Shown here in pieces: positions 25,754 through 35,159 of a DNA stretch of 64,000 nucleotides. Made by a program: the position numbers and the translations under genes. The notes under the pieces were generated by a model. The model worked only from the letters and a program-made list of their open reading frames with translations. It was not told the origin of the DNA and made no database searches. The number at the start of each line of letters is the position of its first letter. The first letter of the stretch is position 1. This DNA comes from Flavobacteriales bacterium ALC-1 (GTDB lineage: Bacteria; Bacteroidota; Bacteroidia; Flavobacteriales; Flavobacteriaceae): assembly GCA_000171875.1 (NCBI GenBank), contig ABHI01000004.1:398109-462108 (forward strand), in the 5' to 3' direction.

Positions 25754-27070
25754 TTATTGTTGAATTTCTATTAATTTAGCTACCAACTCATCTTTGGCTG
25801 CACTATTAGTTATATTTAATGGCAATTGATTGGCGTTTAACAAATTTGGAGCCTCAAAGCTATTATTTGATAAATTATATAATGCTTCAGAACCATCATC
25901 GAAAAGAATGTACTTATGCGTTGCACTTCTTATAGCTTTATTTGACCCTCCAAAATCATTACCTATCTCTGCATAAACATAATCTCTGGTACTACTATTT
26001 GATGTTGATAATAATGACTCAAAACTTTTACTATCATTTAACTCTGATGGTCCGACACCTGCAATATTTGCAATTGTAGTAAACAAATCTGTGGTATTTA
26101 TTAAAGCATTTTCAGTAGTATTTATTCGGCTTACACCTTTACCAGAAATTATTAAAGGCACATTAATACCTCCTTGATATACTGTACCTTTTGCTCTAGA
26201 TGATGCATATTCTTGAGCTACTTGGTTTGGTGTACCATTATCACCAATAAAAATAATTACGGTATTATCTCTACCTTCTTGAGACATAGAAGACAATAAG
26301 TTCCCAATTTCTGTATCCATAGCTTCTAACATAGCCATATAATATGCCAAAGGATTGGCATCTATACTTGCTTGGTCAGTTGGTAAATTACCTTGATAAT
26401 GCAATTCATTAGGCGGTAAATGAAAAGGTGTATGTGGTGCATTATAAGCCAACCATAAAAACCATGGTTGAGTTTGCTCATCCACCCAATCTATTGCTAA
26501 ATCTGTAAATTTAGTTGTTGTATATTCTGTAGATGTGGTTGTATTACCATTTTCTAATAAATTCCAATTAGTATAAGATTGCACTCCTCCACTCAACAAT
26601 CCCGCATAGTAATTCACACCCATATTTGTTGGGTGGTTTGCATCATTATTTCCAATATGCCACTTTCCAATAACCGCACTACTATAACCAGAATTTTGAT
26701 TATCTAAATAGGTTTGCAATGAGACCTCTGATGTAGATAATACATCACCTACTTGAGTAACTCCTGTTCTAAAACCATATTTACCAGTAATTATACTACT
26801 CCGAGTTGGTGTACATGTTGGGTTTGACCATAAATTATTAAAGGTTATTCCAGAGTTAATCATACTCTGTAAATTAGGCATATTGGGTTTTATATTTCCA
26901 ATTGTATAACCTGGGGAAGCATCTAAACCCATATCATCTGCTATTATTAATAAAATATTAGGTTTATTATTTTGACCTAGATCATTATCAATAGAGTTAT
27001 TTGATTCGTTAGAACATGAAATGAATAAAGTAATAAATAAGACAAAGAGAGGTATAAAAAAATATCGCAT
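25754..27070 (-). CDS. Sulfatase lipoprotein (type I, formylglycine-dependent)
   Basis: A 438-residue lipoprotein (lipobox TLFISC, C19) of the alkaline-phosphatase superfamily. The sulfatase signature C-x-P-x-R is C86-T-P-T-R90, whose cysteine must be converted to formylglycine. Metal-binding D45-D46 (IIADDMG) and IGKWHIGN are present, as is the second metal site FIGDNGTPNQV. It likely removes sulfate from a sulfated polysaccharide. First gene of the four-lipoprotein cluster, 18 bases before the YHYH gene. No maturation enzyme is encoded in the window. Confidence 0.92.
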   Translation of the reverse strand: MRYFFIPLFVLFITLFISCSNESNNSIDNDLGQNNKPNILLIIADDMGLDASPGYTIGNIKPNMPNLQSMINSGITFNNLWSNPTCTPTRSSIITGKYGFRTGVTQVGDVLSTSEVSLQTYLDNQNSGYSSAVIGKWHIGNNDANHPTNMGVNYYAGLLSGGVQSYTNWNLLENGNTTTSTEYTTTKFTDLAIDWVDEQTQPWFLWLAYNAPHTPFHLPPNELHYQGNLPTDQASIDANPLAYYMAMLEAMDTEIGNLLSSMSQEGRDNTVIIFIGDNGTPNQVAQEYASSRAKGTVYQGGINVPLIISGKGVSRINTTENALINTTDLFTTIANIAGVGPSELNDSKSFESLLSTSNSSTRDYVYAEIGNDFGGSNKAIRSATHKYILFDDGSEALYNLSNNSFEAPNLLNANQLPLNITNSAAKDELVAKLIEIQQ

Positions 27071-27148
27071 AAAGCTGATTAACTAGGTTTAATATTCCAT
27101 TAGACTAACAGAAGTATCAAAAGTTTAATTGAAATCATTATTTAATAT

Positions 27149-27156
27149 TACCTTTG
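27149..27156 (+). promoter_or_regulatory. -7 promoter element TACCTTTG
   Basis: Exact TAnnTTTG match 19 bases before the methyltransferase start. Confidence 0.62.
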
Positions 27157-27175
27157 CACGCTTATATTTTTTGAA

Positions 27176-28387
27176 ATGCGACTACATAGAAACTTATGCT
27201 TTGCGGTAATAGATGGCTTACACCTTATTTTTAATGAAGGTGAATATGCTGATAAAGTCATACAACAATTACTAAAACGTGATAAACGTTGGGGAAGTCG
27301 AGATAGAGGTTTTGTAGCAGAAACCGTTTATAGTATTGTTCGCTATCAAAGACTTTATGCCAAAATAGCAAATGTAAAAGCTCCTTATCATAGAGATGAT
27401 TTATGGAGGATGTTTGCAGTTTGGGTAACCTTAAAGGGTATTATACTACCAGACTGGAAATATTTTACAGATACTCCAACACGTAAGATAAAAGGGCGTT
27501 TTGATGAATTGTCTAAAATTAGAAAGTACAGAGAGTCTATTCCTGATTGGATTGATGAGCTTGGTGTTAAAGAATTAGGTGAAGCTGAGTGGACCAAAGA
27601 AATAGCTAAGCAAAATGAACAAGCTGATGTTATTCTTAGAGTCAATACACTAAAGACAACAAAAAATGATTTACAACTTAAGTTACAATCAGAAGACATT
27701 GAGACTGAGGTTTTACCTAATCATCCTTATGCATTAAAGTTAACTGAACGTGCTAACGTGTTTAAAACGGAAGCTTTTAAAAATGGCTGGTTCGAAGTGC
27801 AAGATGCATCATCTCAATTAGTTGCAGATTTTTTAGATGTAAAACCAGGCATGAAAGTTGTAGATGTTTGTGCAGGTGCAGGTGGTAAGACTTTGCATTT
27901 GGCTGCTTTAATGGAGAATAAAGGTCAAGTCATTGCTATGGATATTTACGAGAGTAAATTGAAAAAACTCAAGATTAGAGCACGTCGTAATGGTGTGCAT
28001 AATATTGAAATGAAAGTTATAGACTCTACCAAACCTATCAAAAAGTTACATGGTAAAGCAGACCGTTTATTAATTGATGCACCATGTTCTGGATTAGGAG
28101 TTTTAAGACGAAACCCAGATGCAAAATGGAAATTACAACCAGAGTTTGTTCAAAGTATTAAGCAAACACAAATAGAAGTTTTAGAACAATATTCTAAAAT
28201 GGTGAAGTCTGGCGGAAAAATGGTGTATGCTACCTGTTCAGTTTTACCATCTGAAAACCAAAAACAAGTAGAAAAATTCTTAACTTCAGAGTCTGGAAAA
28301 GAATTTACATTTATAAAAGATAAAAAAGTATTAGCCTATAAATCTGGTTTCGACGGATTTTATATGGCGCTGTTAGAAAAGAAATAG
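27176..28387 (+). CDS. RsmB/NOP2-type RNA m5C methyltransferase
   Basis: A 403-residue SAM-dependent RNA cytosine-C5 methyltransferase. SAM-binding motif I is VVDVCAGAGGKTLHLA. The two catalytic cysteines are in DAPCSGLGVLRRNPD and YATCSVLPSENQ. An N-terminal helical NusB-like or RNA-binding region (residues 1-150) precedes the Rossmann fold. Without the clear NusB domain I would not assign RsmB (C967) specifically. The secreted nuclease gene follows 23 bases later, probably by chance. Confidence 0.92.
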   Translation: MRLHRNLCFAVIDGLHLIFNEGEYADKVIQQLLKRDKRWGSRDRGFVAETVYSIVRYQRLYAKIANVKAPYHRDDLWRMFAVWVTLKGIILPDWKYFTDTPTRKIKGRFDELSKIRKYRESIPDWIDELGVKELGEAEWTKEIAKQNEQADVILRVNTLKTTKNDLQLKLQSEDIETEVLPNHPYALKLTERANVFKTEAFKNGWFEVQDASSQLVADFLDVKPGMKVVDVCAGAGGKTLHLAALMENKGQVIAMDIYESKLKKLKIRARRNGVHNIEMKVIDSTKPIKKLHGKADRLLIDAPCSGLGVLRRNPDAKWKLQPEFVQSIKQTQIEVLEQYSKMVKSGGKMVYATCSVLPSENQKQVEKFLTSESGKEFTFIKDKKVLAYKSGFDGFYMALLEKK

Positions 28388-28410
28388 TCTCAATCATTAT
28401 AACACAAATC

Positions 28411-30159
28411 ATGAAACAACTATACATTTTAGTATTCTTATTTATAACAAGTTTTACATTTGCTCAATTAGCGCCACCTGCAGAACTTCAAGCCTATTAT
28501 AGCGGAGTTGATTTCACAAAAACAGGCACAGATCTTTATGATGATTTAGCTGTTAAAACTATTGCCAAACATACATTGTTTTTAACATATGGTGAAAGAC
28601 ATCAATTCTTGTATGATGCTGATGAAGATCCATTTAATGCATCTAATGTTCGGTTAATATACTCAGGTGAAAGTAGATCTAAGACAGAATACCTTTCTGG
28701 TTCTAACCCTAACTCTCCACAAACATTTAATACAGAGCATGTTTACCCACGATCCTTATTGGGTAATGGAACAGCTGAAGCGGATTTACATTTATTAAGA
28801 ACTTGTGATATCAGTGTAAATTCCTTGAGAGGGAATGACCCTTTCTCAGATGGTTCAGGCACACCAAACCAAGCATATTTCTCAACTGGTAGCAGTTTTT
28901 TTCCTGGTTGGGACTGGCGTGGTGACGTAGCTAGAATAATTATGTATGTAAACTTACGGTATAATGAACCCTTTACCGATGTTGGAACATTAAATTTATT
29001 TTTAGAATGGAATGCAGCTGATCCTGTAAGTCCTCAAGAAATTGAAGACAATAGAAATACAGTTATTAGTGGAGTGCAAGGTAATCGTAATCCCTTTATA
29101 GACAATCCTTTCTTAGCTACTGTGATATGGGGAGGCACACAAGCAGAAAACAGATGGGGAGAAAACCCACCTGATGATACGGAAGCACCAACAATACCAA
29201 CGAATCTAACAGCATCAAATGAGACATCTTCAACTGTTGATTTAAATTGGACAGGCTCTACTGATAATATAGGTGTTACCGCATATAATATTTTTGTAGA
29301 TAACGTTTTTTATGTATCCACAAATTCTTCAGCAACAAGTATAATAGTAACTGGATTATCACCTGAAACCACTTATGAGTTTGCAGTTTTAGCAAGAGAT
29401 CTAGCCAATAACACTTCTGAATTGAGCACATCTGTAAATGCTACGACTTTAGAAGCTAGTTCGGGTGGTGGCTCTTGTGTTTTTGAAACCTTTGAAAATA
29501 TACCTGATAATAGCTCAAGTTATTCTGATAGAATGTGGACAGGAGATGATAATAGCCCATCACAATGGCAAGCAACAAGAGCAAGAACAGATCAATCCAT
29601 AAACAGTAGAGCAATTACTATTGATGTTAGAAACACGAGTGATGGTTCAATTACCTCACCATTAATTTCAAATGGTATTGGTAGTTTAACAGCCTCTACA
29701 CAAAGAGCTTTTTCTGGAGGTTCTGGTACTTTAGACGTTTTAGTAAATGAAGTTCTAGTAGGCACAATCCCTTATGGCACTGATGTTCAAACTACAACAA
29801 TTTCTGATATTAATTTTAATGGAAACGTACAAATTCTTATTTCTAAAAACACATCTTCAGGAGATCGTGTTATTATAGATGACTTATCTTGGACTTGCTT
29901 CCCAGCTTTGAGTTTAAGTGATGAAGTTCTGAAACAAGTAAAAATATACCCCAATCCTACAAAAAATCTAATTAATATAAACCTAACTCAAAATATTGAA
30001 ACAACAGTTGAGATTTATGATGTTTTAGGCAAAAAGGTCTTATTTAGAAAAATAAATAAATCTACTTCTCTAAACACAAGCTCATTTAAGTCCGGTTTGT
30101 ATCTCATGAAGTTTATTCAAAAAGATAATATCTCAACAAAAAAATTAATTATTCAATAA
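28411..30159 (+). CDS. T9SS-secreted endonuclease I (NucM family) with FN3 domain
   Basis: A 582-residue extracellular nuclease. Signal peptide 1-18 (FTFAQ); endonuclease I domain (about 20-250) with the beta-beta-alpha-metal His H110 in FNTEHVYPRSL; a fibronectin type III domain (about 258-345, PTNLTASNETSSTVDLNWTG); a beta-sandwich region (about 355-490); and a type A T9SS sorting domain (about 505-582, IYPNPTKNLINI and SGLYLMKF). It probably degrades environmental DNA or RNA for nutrients. The strong palindromic terminator follows at once. Confidence 0.93.
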   Translation: MKQLYILVFLFITSFTFAQLAPPAELQAYYSGVDFTKTGTDLYDDLAVKTIAKHTLFLTYGERHQFLYDADEDPFNASNVRLIYSGESRSKTEYLSGSNPNSPQTFNTEHVYPRSLLGNGTAEADLHLLRTCDISVNSLRGNDPFSDGSGTPNQAYFSTGSSFFPGWDWRGDVARIIMYVNLRYNEPFTDVGTLNLFLEWNAADPVSPQEIEDNRNTVISGVQGNRNPFIDNPFLATVIWGGTQAENRWGENPPDDTEAPTIPTNLTASNETSSTVDLNWTGSTDNIGVTAYNIFVDNVFYVSTNSSATSIIVTGLSPETTYEFAVLARDLANNTSELSTSVNATTLEASSGGGSCVFETFENIPDNSSSYSDRMWTGDDNSPSQWQATRARTDQSINSRAITIDVRNTSDGSITSPLISNGIGSLTASTQRAFSGGSGTLDVLVNEVLVGTIPYGTDVQTTTISDINFNGNVQILISKNTSSGDRVIIDDLSWTCFPALSLSDEVLKQVKIYPNPTKNLININLTQNIETTVEIYDVLGKKVLFRKINKSTSLNTSSFKSGLYLMKFIQKDNISTKKLIIQ

Positions 30160-30160
30160 T

Positions 30161-30192
30161 AAAAAAAGCAGCTTTTAAAAGCTGCTTTTTTT
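30161..30192 (+). terminator. Rho-independent terminator after the nuclease gene
   Basis: Perfect 16-bp palindrome AAAAAAAGCAGCTTTT / AAAAGCTGCTTTTTTT. Confidence 0.9.
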
Positions 30193-30261
30193 ATGTTTAA
30201 AACCTGTTGAATACTTCGCCATTTGATGTTTAATTTATGGTTAAAATATCCTAAAATGAAT

Positions 30262-30269
30262 TAACTTTG
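30262..30269 (+). promoter_or_regulatory. -7 promoter element TAACTTTG for purL
   Basis: Exact TAnnTTTG match, 34 bases before the purL ATG. Confidence 0.62.
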
Positions 30270-30302
30270 CATTTTATTTTTCACATCAAACACTACAGAT
30301 AA

Positions 30303-33300
30303 ATGATTCACTTCTTTGGAAACCAAAACAGTAAGGTATTTGCTGTTCAAGCAACAAAAGAATTATCAACTGAAACCATATCAAAACTGACATGGTTATT
30401 TGGCAACCAGTCAAAAATAGAACAAGCATCATTAGATGCTTTTTTTGTTGGTCCAAGAGCAGCAATGATTACTCCATGGAGTACAAATGCCGTTGAAATT
30501 ACTCAGAATATGGGAATTGTTGACATCATTAGAATTGAAGAATTCACTTCGAGAACTAATGATTTTAAAGATTACGACCCAATGATTTCTGAAAAATTTT
30601 CTAGTCTTAATCAAAATATTTTCACTATTGATATTAAGCCTGAAGCTATTTTAGATATCGAAGATATTTCAGCTTACAATCAACAAGAAGGTCTATCATT
30701 AAGTGATGAAGAAGTTGATTACCTTGAGAGTGTTTCAAAAAAAATAGGGAGACCATTAACTGACTCAGAAGTATTTGGGTTTTCACAAGTTAACTCTGAG
30801 CACTGTCGTCATAAAATATTCAATGGTACATTTATTATTGATGGAGTAGAAAAAGAGACCTCTTTATTTAAGCTTATTAAAGAAACTTCTAAACAAAATC
30901 CGAATGATATTGTTTCAGCCTATAAAGACAATGTCGCATTTATAAAAGGACCAGTTGTAGAACAATTTGCTCCAAAGCGTGCTGACATCCCAGATTATTA
31001 TACAACTCAAGATTTTGAATCTGTAATTTCATTAAAAGCAGAAACTCATAATTTCCCAACCACTGTCGAACCTTTCAATGGTGCCGCAACTGGATCTGGT
31101 GGCGAAATTAGAGATAGGCTTGCTGGTGGAAAAGGCTCATTGCCTTTAGCAGGTACAGCCGTTTACATGACATCATACTCTAGATTGAATGAAGAACGTC
31201 CTTGGGAGAAGGCATTTCCAGAACGCAAATGGCTCTATCAAACCCCAATGGATATTCTAATTAAAGCTAGTAATGGTGCTTCGGATTTTGGAAATAAATT
31301 CGGACAACCTCTTATTTGTGGTTCTGTTCTAACTTTTGAGCACCAAGAAAAAAATGATAAGATTGGTTATGACAAAGTCATTATGCAAGCTGGTGGTATT
31401 GGATATGGCAAAGCAGAACAAGCATTAAAAGACATTCCGAAAGAAGGTGATAAAATTGTTATTCTAGGAGGAGACAATTATAGAATTGGAATGGGAGGAG
31501 CTGCAGTATCTTCTGCAGACACCGGAGCTTTTGATTCTGGTATTGAATTAAATGCTGTACAACGTTCTAATCCTGAAATGCAGAAACGTGCTGCAAATGC
31601 TGTAAGAGGAATGGTGGAAAGTGATGAGAATTTTATTGTTTCTATTCACGACCATGGAGCTGGAGGGCATCTTAATTGTCTATCTGAATTGGTAGAAGAT
31701 ACTGGTGGACATATTGACCTTGACAAGCTACCTGTTGGTGATCCAACATTATCTTCAAAAGAGATTATCGGCAACGAATCTCAAGAACGCATGGGGTTAG
31801 TTATTGCTGACAAACATTTAGACACCTTACACAAAATTGCTGATAGAGAACGTTCTCCAATATATGATGTAGGCGAAGTTACTGGGAAACACCGTTTTAC
31901 TTTTGAGTCTAAAACCAATGGAGACAAACCAATGGATTTGGCTTTAGAGGATATGTTTGGTAGCTCGCCAAAAACGATAATGAATGATACAACTGTAGAA
32001 AAAAATTACAGTAGTATTTCATACGACACTAATAATTTTTACGACTACTTAGACCAAGTATTACAACTAGAAGCTGTTGCCTGTAAAGATTGGTTAACAA
32101 ATAAAGTAGATCGTTGTGTTGGCGGAAAAGTAGCTAAACAACAATGTGCTGGTCCTTTGCAACTACCTCTTAATAATGTAGGAGTAATGGCGCTTGATTA
32201 TAAAGGTAAAGAAGGTATTGCTACTAGTATTGGCCACTCCCCTATTTCGGGTTTAATTAATCCAGAAGCTGGAAGTAGAAACTCAATCACTGAAGCTTTA
32301 ACAAATATTATTTGGGCACCTCTTAAAGATGGCTTAAAAAGTGTATCCCTATCTGCTAACTGGATGTGGCCTTGTAAAAATGAAGGTGAAGATGCAAGAT
32401 TATATGAAGCTGTAAAAGCGATTTCAGAGTTTTCAATTGATTTAGGTGTTAATGTCCCAACAGGAAAAGATTCGCTTTCTATGAAGCAAAAGTATCCTGA
32501 TGGTGATGTAATATCACCTGGTACAGTAATCATTTCAGCAGCTGCAAATTGTAATGATATTACTAAAGTTGTGGAACCTGTTTTTCAAAAAGGAAAAGGC
32601 TCAATTTATTACATCAATTTATCTCAAGATTCCTATGAATTAGGCGGTAGTTCCTTTGCACAAATCAATAATAAAATAGGAAGCACGACCCCAAACATTA
32701 AAAGTGCAGCTTACGTAAAAACAGTTTTTAATACAATTCAAGAATTAATAAAAGACAATCAAATTGTGGCTGGTCATGATGTGGCTTCAGGCGGCTTAAT
32801 CACTACCCTTTTAGAACTATGTTTCGCGGATAATAATATTGGTGCTGAATTAGATATTACAAGTATTGGTGAAAAAGATGCATTTAAGGTTTTATTTGCT
32901 GAAAATGCTGGTATAGTTATTCAATCTTTAGATGATTCTATTGAAACTCAATTAGCTAAAGCAAATATTGAATTCCATAAAATAGGACATGTAACTGAAA
33001 CTGATGTTTTAGGAATCATCAACAAAAATCAAGTGTTTACCATGACGGTTTCTAGATTAAGAGACATATGGTACAAAACCTCTCACCTACTCGATCGTAA
33101 ACAAACAGCAAACGGCTTAGCGGATAATCGTTTTGAAAATTACAAGAATCAGGCTTTACAATATACTTTCCCTAAACATTTTACTGGAAAATTACCTGAT
33201 GTCATTCAGAGCGCTAGCGAAGAATCTGAGATTGCCACGTCACAAGTTCCTCGCAATGACAATAAGCGTCCAAAAGCAGCAATCTTAAGAGAAAAAGGAA

Positions 33301-34019
33301 GTAACTCAGAACGTGAAATGGCAAATGCCATGTATTTAGCTGGTTTTGATGTGAAGGATGTGCATATGACAGATTTAATTTCTGGTCGCGAAACTTTAGA
33401 AGATATTCAATTTTTAGGAGCTGTTGGTGGATTTAGTAATTCAGATGTTTTAGGTTCAGCTAAAGGTTGGGCTGGAGCTATTAAATACAATGAAAAAGCC
33501 AATAAAGTTATTAAGAATTTCTTTGAAAGAGAAGATACGTTATCAGTTGGAATTTGTAATGGTTGCCAATTATGGATGGAATTAGATCTTATTAACCCTG
33601 ATCATGAAATTCATGGTAAAATGGTTCACAACGATTCTCAAAAACATGAAAGCGCATTTACATCAGTGAAAATTGAAGATAATAATTCTGTAATGCTTTC
33701 TAGTTTAGCTGGTAGTACTTTAGGTGTTTGGATTTCTCATGGTGAAGGAAAATTTAATTTACCATATACTGAAGATAAATATCAGATTGTAGCTAAATAC
33801 GGTTATGAAGGTTATCCACATAACCCAAATGGTTCGGATTTTAACACAGCCATGATGTGTGATAAAACAGGACGCCATCTAGTAACTATGCCTCATATTG
33901 AACGTTCTACATTTCAATGGAATTGGGCAGATTATCCTCAAGGCAGAAATGATGAAGTTTCACCTTGGCTAGAGGCTTTTGTGAATGCTAAATTATGGAT
34001 TGAACAGCATCAGATATAA
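30303..34019 (+). CDS. purL: Phosphoribosylformylglycinamidine synthase (large single-chain form)
   Basis: A 1238-residue PurL that makes FGAM from FGAR, glutamine and ATP in purine synthesis. It joins an N-terminal PurS-like region, two AIRS-type ATP domains (KAETHNFPTTVEPFNGAATGSGG; the second set near GGKVAKQQCAGPLQLPL) and a C-terminal glutaminase with nucleophile cysteine in SVGICNGCQLWMEL. Between the synthase and glutaminase parts, residues 967-986 are encoded by a 60-base palindromic repeat. Removing them gives about 1218 residues, closer to what I recall for this family. Own promoter; no pur neighbours. Confidence 0.96.
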   Translation: MIHFFGNQNSKVFAVQATKELSTETISKLTWLFGNQSKIEQASLDAFFVGPRAAMITPWSTNAVEITQNMGIVDIIRIEEFTSRTNDFKDYDPMISEKFSSLNQNIFTIDIKPEAILDIEDISAYNQQEGLSLSDEEVDYLESVSKKIGRPLTDSEVFGFSQVNSEHCRHKIFNGTFIIDGVEKETSLFKLIKETSKQNPNDIVSAYKDNVAFIKGPVVEQFAPKRADIPDYYTTQDFESVISLKAETHNFPTTVEPFNGAATGSGGEIRDRLAGGKGSLPLAGTAVYMTSYSRLNEERPWEKAFPERKWLYQTPMDILIKASNGASDFGNKFGQPLICGSVLTFEHQEKNDKIGYDKVIMQAGGIGYGKAEQALKDIPKEGDKIVILGGDNYRIGMGGAAVSSADTGAFDSGIELNAVQRSNPEMQKRAANAVRGMVESDENFIVSIHDHGAGGHLNCLSELVEDTGGHIDLDKLPVGDPTLSSKEIIGNESQERMGLVIADKHLDTLHKIADRERSPIYDVGEVTGKHRFTFESKTNGDKPMDLALEDMFGSSPKTIMNDTTVEKNYSSISYDTNNFYDYLDQVLQLEAVACKDWLTNKVDRCVGGKVAKQQCAGPLQLPLNNVGVMALDYKGKEGIATSIGHSPISGLINPEAGSRNSITEALTNIIWAPLKDGLKSVSLSANWMWPCKNEGEDARLYEAVKAISEFSIDLGVNVPTGKDSLSMKQKYPDGDVISPGTVIISAAANCNDITKVVEPVFQKGKGSIYYINLSQDSYELGGSSFAQINNKIGSTTPNIKSAAYVKTVFNTIQELIKDNQIVAGHDVASGGLITTLLELCFADNNIGAELDITSIGEKDAFKVLFAENAGIVIQSLDDSIETQLAKANIEFHKIGHVTETDVLGIINKNQVFTMTVSRLRDIWYKTSHLLDRKQTANGLADNRFENYKNQALQYTFPKHFTGKLPDVIQSASEESEIATSQVPRNDNKRPKAAILREKGSNSEREMANAMYLAGFDVKDVHMTDLISGRETLEDIQFLGAVGGFSNSDVLGSAKGWAGAIKYNEKANKVIKNFFEREDTLSVGICNGCQLWMELDLINPDHEIHGKMVHNDSQKHESAFTSVKIEDNNSVMLSSLAGSTLGVWISHGEGKFNLPYTEDKYQIVAKYGYEGYPHNPNGSDFNTAMMCDKTGRHLVTMPHIERSTFQWNWADYPQGRNDEVSPWLEAFVNAKLWIEQHQI
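33201..33260 (+). repeat. Palindromic repeat inserted in frame within purL
   Basis: Exactly 60 bases (20 codons). The ends are imperfect inverted repeats: GTCATTCAGAG at the left and CTCGCAATGAC at the right (9 of 11 match as inverted copies). This is the GTCATTSCGAG type of dispersed repeat common in Bacteroidota. It encodes VIQSASEESEIATSQVPRND in the purL frame, at a linker before the glutaminase domain. Confidence 0.8.
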
Positions 34020-34085
34020 GGTTTCGTTAAAAAAGTTTGAAATATTATTTATTCATCGTAATTTACCTACAAATGATGAAGGTTT

Positions 34086-34892
34086 ATGACTCTGAAGTAT
34101 TTTGACACTGATAACTTAAGCCCTATTGTAGAGGAGCTTTTTCACCTGTCTTTTAGTAAGGATACAGTGCCGTTTGAATCGACTATACTGCCTATTTGCT
34201 CTACTAATATTACTTATATTTATAGTAATTGCCAAAGTGCTATATTTAAAGGTAATAAAATGCCATTATGTGATCTTATAGTCACTGGTCAATTTTATGA
34301 ATCTTATCAATTTAAAGTAAAAAAAGAGGGGCATTCTTACGGAATTACATTTCACCCTACAGCATTGCACAAAATAACACAATTAGATATTCATAAAATA
34401 AAAAATAAACACCTTCCCTTAAAAGCATTTGCCCCACAGCTATTCGAATTGTTAAATCCAATATTTTTAGATTATAAGGATGATGCAAATAAGCTTACAA
34501 AAGCATTAAAGAAAACTATTTTAGAACTACCAATAGTAACTAATAAAACTATTATTCTAATTGATAAGCTTATCACTATTATTCATGAAGAAGAAGGTAT
34601 GCTTAATACTTACGAGTTATTAGATTATGTAAACTTTAGTCAAAAAACCTTAGAAACTCAATTTAAAAAAGTTGTAGGCTTAACACCTGGTAAGTATATA
34701 CGTTTGCATCGTTTTTTAAAGCTAATGAGAAAATATGAGGGTAAGGAAATTAATCTTAAGGATTTAATATTTATGTACAACTATTATGATCATTCTCACT
34801 TTGGGAAGGATTTTAAATATTTTATGAAACAGTCACCAAAAACTTATTTTAAGTCTGATCATCCACTTTTAAATGAATATTTAAATAAATGA
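34086..34892 (+). CDS. AraC-family transcriptional regulator
   Basis: A 268-residue regulator. The N-terminal part (about residues 1-140) fits the sensor domain often annotated DUF6597 (CSTNITYIYSNCQSAIFKGN and YGITFHPTALHKIT). The C-terminal AraC-type double HTH includes YELLDYVNFSQKTLETQFKKVVGLTPGKYIRLHRFLK and YDHSHFGKDFKYFMKQSPKTY. The ligand and targets are unknown; no adjacent gene suggests a regulon. It starts 66 bases after purL on the same strand and may partly share its transcript. Confidence 0.9.
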   Translation: MTLKYFDTDNLSPIVEELFHLSFSKDTVPFESTILPICSTNITYIYSNCQSAIFKGNKMPLCDLIVTGQFYESYQFKVKKEGHSYGITFHPTALHKITQLDIHKIKNKHLPLKAFAPQLFELLNPIFLDYKDDANKLTKALKKTILELPIVTNKTIILIDKLITIIHEEEGMLNTYELLDYVNFSQKTLETQFKKVVGLTPGKYIRLHRFLKLMRKYEGKEINLKDLIFMYNYYDHSHFGKDFKYFMKQSPKTYFKSDHPLLNEYLNK

Positions 34893-35022
34893 GTCTACTT
34901 CGATAATTTACATAAATATTTCATTTATAGTCAATATTTTTGTTTAGATATTTTTTGCTAATATGTTTAATATAGGGTTATTGAATAATTGTTAGCTCTC
35001 TTTGAGTAAAATATCATAAGTT

Positions 35023-35054
35023 AAAGAGACTTTAGTTTTTAAAGTCTCTTTTTT
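35023..35054 (+). terminator. Rho-independent terminator
   Basis: Stem AAAGAGACTTT / AAAGTCTCTTT (35023-35033 with 35041-35051) and a T run, in the roughly 270-base gap after the AraC gene. Nothing else is recognised in that gap. Confidence 0.88.
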
Positions 35055-35159
35055 ATTGCATTAAAAATAAATTATCACACCTATAATTGAGGTTCATTAA
35101 GGTTAATAGCTTTAATTTTTATATTTTCGTAATATTCCTTACTAATTATTGCAAAATAT

